64,000 nt of DNA, taken from Chrysomallon squamiferum (taxonomy: Eukaryota; Mollusca; Gastropoda; Neomphalida; Peltospiridae). Below, in pieces: positions 61,499 through 64,000 of this stretch. Positions within the stretch are counted from its first letter, which is position 1. Every line of letters starts with the position of its first letter. Below the pieces are notes generated by a model. The model had not been told where the DNA came from, made no database searches, and was given only the letters and a program-made list of their open reading frames with translations. Both the position numbers and the translations under genes were made by a program. The DNA lies in contig CM022672.1 of NCBI GenBank assembly GCA_012295275.1, positions 20,940,628-21,004,627 of the forward strand, written 5' to 3'.

Positions 61499-61511
61499 AA
61501 GAAGAAGAAGA
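61464..61511 (+). repeat. (AAG)n microsatellite
   Basis: About 14 AAG units following a few AAT units, upstream of the small membrane-protein gene. Confidence 0.95.
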
Positions 61512-62080
61512 ATATTTGTATTAGTCTTTGTATTAGTATTTGTATTTGTATACATAAATATATTATTGATATTTGATATATTAATAAACAAATTATTGTA
61601 TTAACTTTATTACTACAATATGTTTCAAATTAGAAAAAAAAAAAGAAATAAAAAATAATGAATAAAATAACCAACGTCTCACTGAGTTTAATAACTGCAG
61701 AAGTATCAGAGTAAAACATGGAAGTAATATACAATTTTATGCGCATTGTTGTCACTATAAGATATACTACAGCCATATCACAGAAAGCCAGATATGCATT
61801 TAATCGTTCCCAAAAAATTAAAACAAATAATATGAAAATTAGAACACATTAACTGTCAGTATACTGGTATTCAGTTTATCTTAAATCGATTGGATTTTAT
61901 TCTTGCAAGTTATATATCCAAATAATACTGACAAAATGTACTAGTTTTGCAAGATGACTTAATTTTGAGAAATTCCTTTGGCATTGGAAACAGTAATTGT
62001 CAAAACAAAAAATTATCAGTGCGAAAACGATGTTAGATAAACTTTTTGTAACTTCTACATAATTATCCAGCAAAGCAAAT

Positions 62081-62374
62081 CTAATACTGTCCAAGTTGAA
62101 ATGCTCGTATCTGGATGAACTTCATTGAATAAACCAACGTGGCGTTTAATTCAGAATATTTCTCACATAAATGCTGAATGTCTCGAACAATTAAGTTATC
62201 TTTCTCTGCATCTAACAATGTTTGAATCTGCAGAAAAGCAAATAGTTCAGGAAGTGTATACATCTGTATTGTGCATGTTTTTATTTCTGCAGTTAGCTTA
62301 TATGCTTCAAGTTGTTCCCGGCGTGTTTCCTGGATTAAACGTTTCTGTGCATATGTTATATACTGTTTTTGCAT
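62081..62374 (-). other. Ambiguous 97-codon ORF
   Basis: Helical, charged peptide (for example LLDAEKDNLIVRDIQHLCEK) without low-complexity runs. However, the opposite strand is open over the same stretch (62125-62430), which often happens by chance, and no splice or poly(A) context stands out. No family recognised. Confidence 0.2.
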
Positions 62375-62459
62375 TTTTGTATTACCTTATCGTTTACAAC
62401 AGACACAGGCATGCACATGTACACACTTAAACAAACGTGGACACTGTTGATATGATTTA

Positions 62460-64000
62460 CGATTAGAACTGGGGTGTAAATCAGAAATGTCTTAGTAAGT
62501 ATATATATATATAAAGACTTAACGATAGTATGTGTAGTTGAATTAACATTCAGAATCAGCCTTAAATAATTACTGTAATATTAATTTAATTTTAAACAAT
62601 TAAACAATATATTAAGTATCTTGTTACATTAAGTAGTTAAGATTGTATAATATGAATGTATCATGTTAGAACACACAAACACATTATACGCACAAAATTA
62701 CAATCAGACCTTCATAAATATTGACAGATATATACTATCTTAACGATAATTGTATCAACTTGGTTATTTGGTTTTCATCTTTATTACAGCATATTCTGTC
62801 GATATTGGATGAGTAACTGAGGTAATTCTGGATTCAGACAACACCAGCATCTTTTATTTTACATTTTAATCATAATTTATTTATTTTGTAGAAGTAGTAG
62901 TAGTAGTAGTAATAATTTACAATGGTGAGGAATAACTGATAAAGATTTTTTTATTATTTTTTTTCAGTAACATAGGACATAACGGACAATACAAATTGTA
63001 ATAAATACCTATTATCTAAGCTATTCCTAATGTTAGTATTGTTAGTAATAAATTATTCGTAAAGAAAAAAAGTAATTAACTCCTTACAGAAAATAATAAA
63101 AACAACAAACACAGTAATTTAAAAAATTATATTTATAGCAAACACAATGATTTTAATAATAATTTTATTTCATTAAATAACCAACTGTTTACATAAAATA
63201 GTAAAAACTCTAACTTTATTATCTTGAAAATTAAAGGAAATACTGGCCATTATTTGCCTTGGCTGTCACTGCTAAATCTGCGAAATTTGACGAATTAAAG
63301 GTTACAGAGGGGATGGGAAAAGGCGATTTTAAACATAGTTAAAATTACTACAACTTCCTTATTTATTAGTATATTTGGGTGTTTGTTTAGGCTCTTTATA
63401 ATAGAATATGAAGTTTTGAAGCTTGACCATGTTAATAATTCTTTATAACATACCTACTCTGAGTCCCTGCATTTTAGCTATATTAAAAGTTAGTTTATTT
63501 AAATAAATTATGAAATACTATATATAATTTTGAAGATTACTTCATCAAGTATGATACATACCAACATTTCGTTCAAAGTAAATGATTTAAAAAGCTTTAA
63601 TTAATTAATATTTATTTTTGATTTCTATAATGTTCATGTATCTCACAAGTAAGTTAATGTAATTAATGTAAGGTCTTAATATAGGATGGTTTTATTTCCA
63701 AATTTTTAATTTTTTAAAAAAATTTTATTATTATTATTTTGATACTTAGTTTTTAATTAATTATTCAGTAATGTGTTCCTTACTAAATTTTTAAATTTAA
63801 TTAAAATGATAGAAAATTAAAATATCAAAACATTAATTTAAATGATCAAGCAATTAAGAAATTAATTAATAACTTCCTTGTAAGATACCATCTGCATGAG
63901 ATTTATTTATTTTACTTACTTATTACATCAAATTATTGATATTAATGTATTTTTGTTGTTCAACATCATCATCATTAAAGCATAGAACAGTTTCAAAACA
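62460..64000. other. AT-rich stretch, nothing recognised
   Basis: Apart from a short AGT array (62890-62911), no repeat structure, coding exon or regulatory motif is convincing here. Confidence 0.5.

Overview
The window is AT-rich nuclear DNA of an invertebrate animal. Genes have many short exons with GT-AG introns, and the spaces between exons are packed with microsatellites (ATT/AAT, GA/CT, AC/GT, ACT, AAG) and poly-A/T runs. The rhodopsin-type receptor, the SGLT-like transporter and a Tigger/pogo DNA transposon fit a lophotrochozoan, most likely a mollusc. This is an inference from gene style; no species marker is present. I see no operons, CRISPR arrays, rRNA or tRNA genes.

Layout. 1-6319: no gene seen, several microsatellites. 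6320-22323 (+): a complete 25-exon mitochondrial valyl-tRNA synthetase (VARS2). All exon phases join into 1028 codons and the first exon encodes a basic, presequence-like N-terminus. Its 3' UTR shares a ~250-bp near-identical block with one of its own introns. 22808-28753: mostly non-coding, with one possible minus-strand first coding exon at 24099-24234. 28814-30573 (+): a two-exon gene for a secreted-then-anchored protein (signal peptide, EGF-like domain, fibronectin-III-like domain, one membrane span). 31701-39389 (-): a 15-exon sodium/glucose cotransporter of SLC5A9 (SGLT4) type, tail-to-tail with the EGF gene. One of its exons lacks a base and one of its introns has a GC donor. 42138-43600 (-): a class A peptide-type GPCR in two blocks split in intracellular loop 3. 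43687-57184: no convincing gene; promoter-like patches, repeats and a probable long 3' UTR. 57185-60937 (-): a three-exon gene for a small single-pass membrane protein with a Pro/Gln/Tyr-rich tail; its second intron holds a 740-bp Tigger-like element with TA target-site duplications. 60938-64000: probable 5' UTR/promoter of that gene, then AT-rich DNA with one ambiguous ORF.

The genes do not form a pathway: one serves mitochondrial translation, one solute uptake, and three are cell-surface proteins. The points most worth a second look are the single-base frameshift and GC-AG intron in the SGLT gene, complementary GA and CT tracts within one SGLT intron, the intron/3'-UTR duplication in VARS2, an almost perfect 29-bp hairpin around a TA tract, the Tigger remnant, and the unassigned membrane proteins. 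I found nothing that I can defend as a wholly new biological system.
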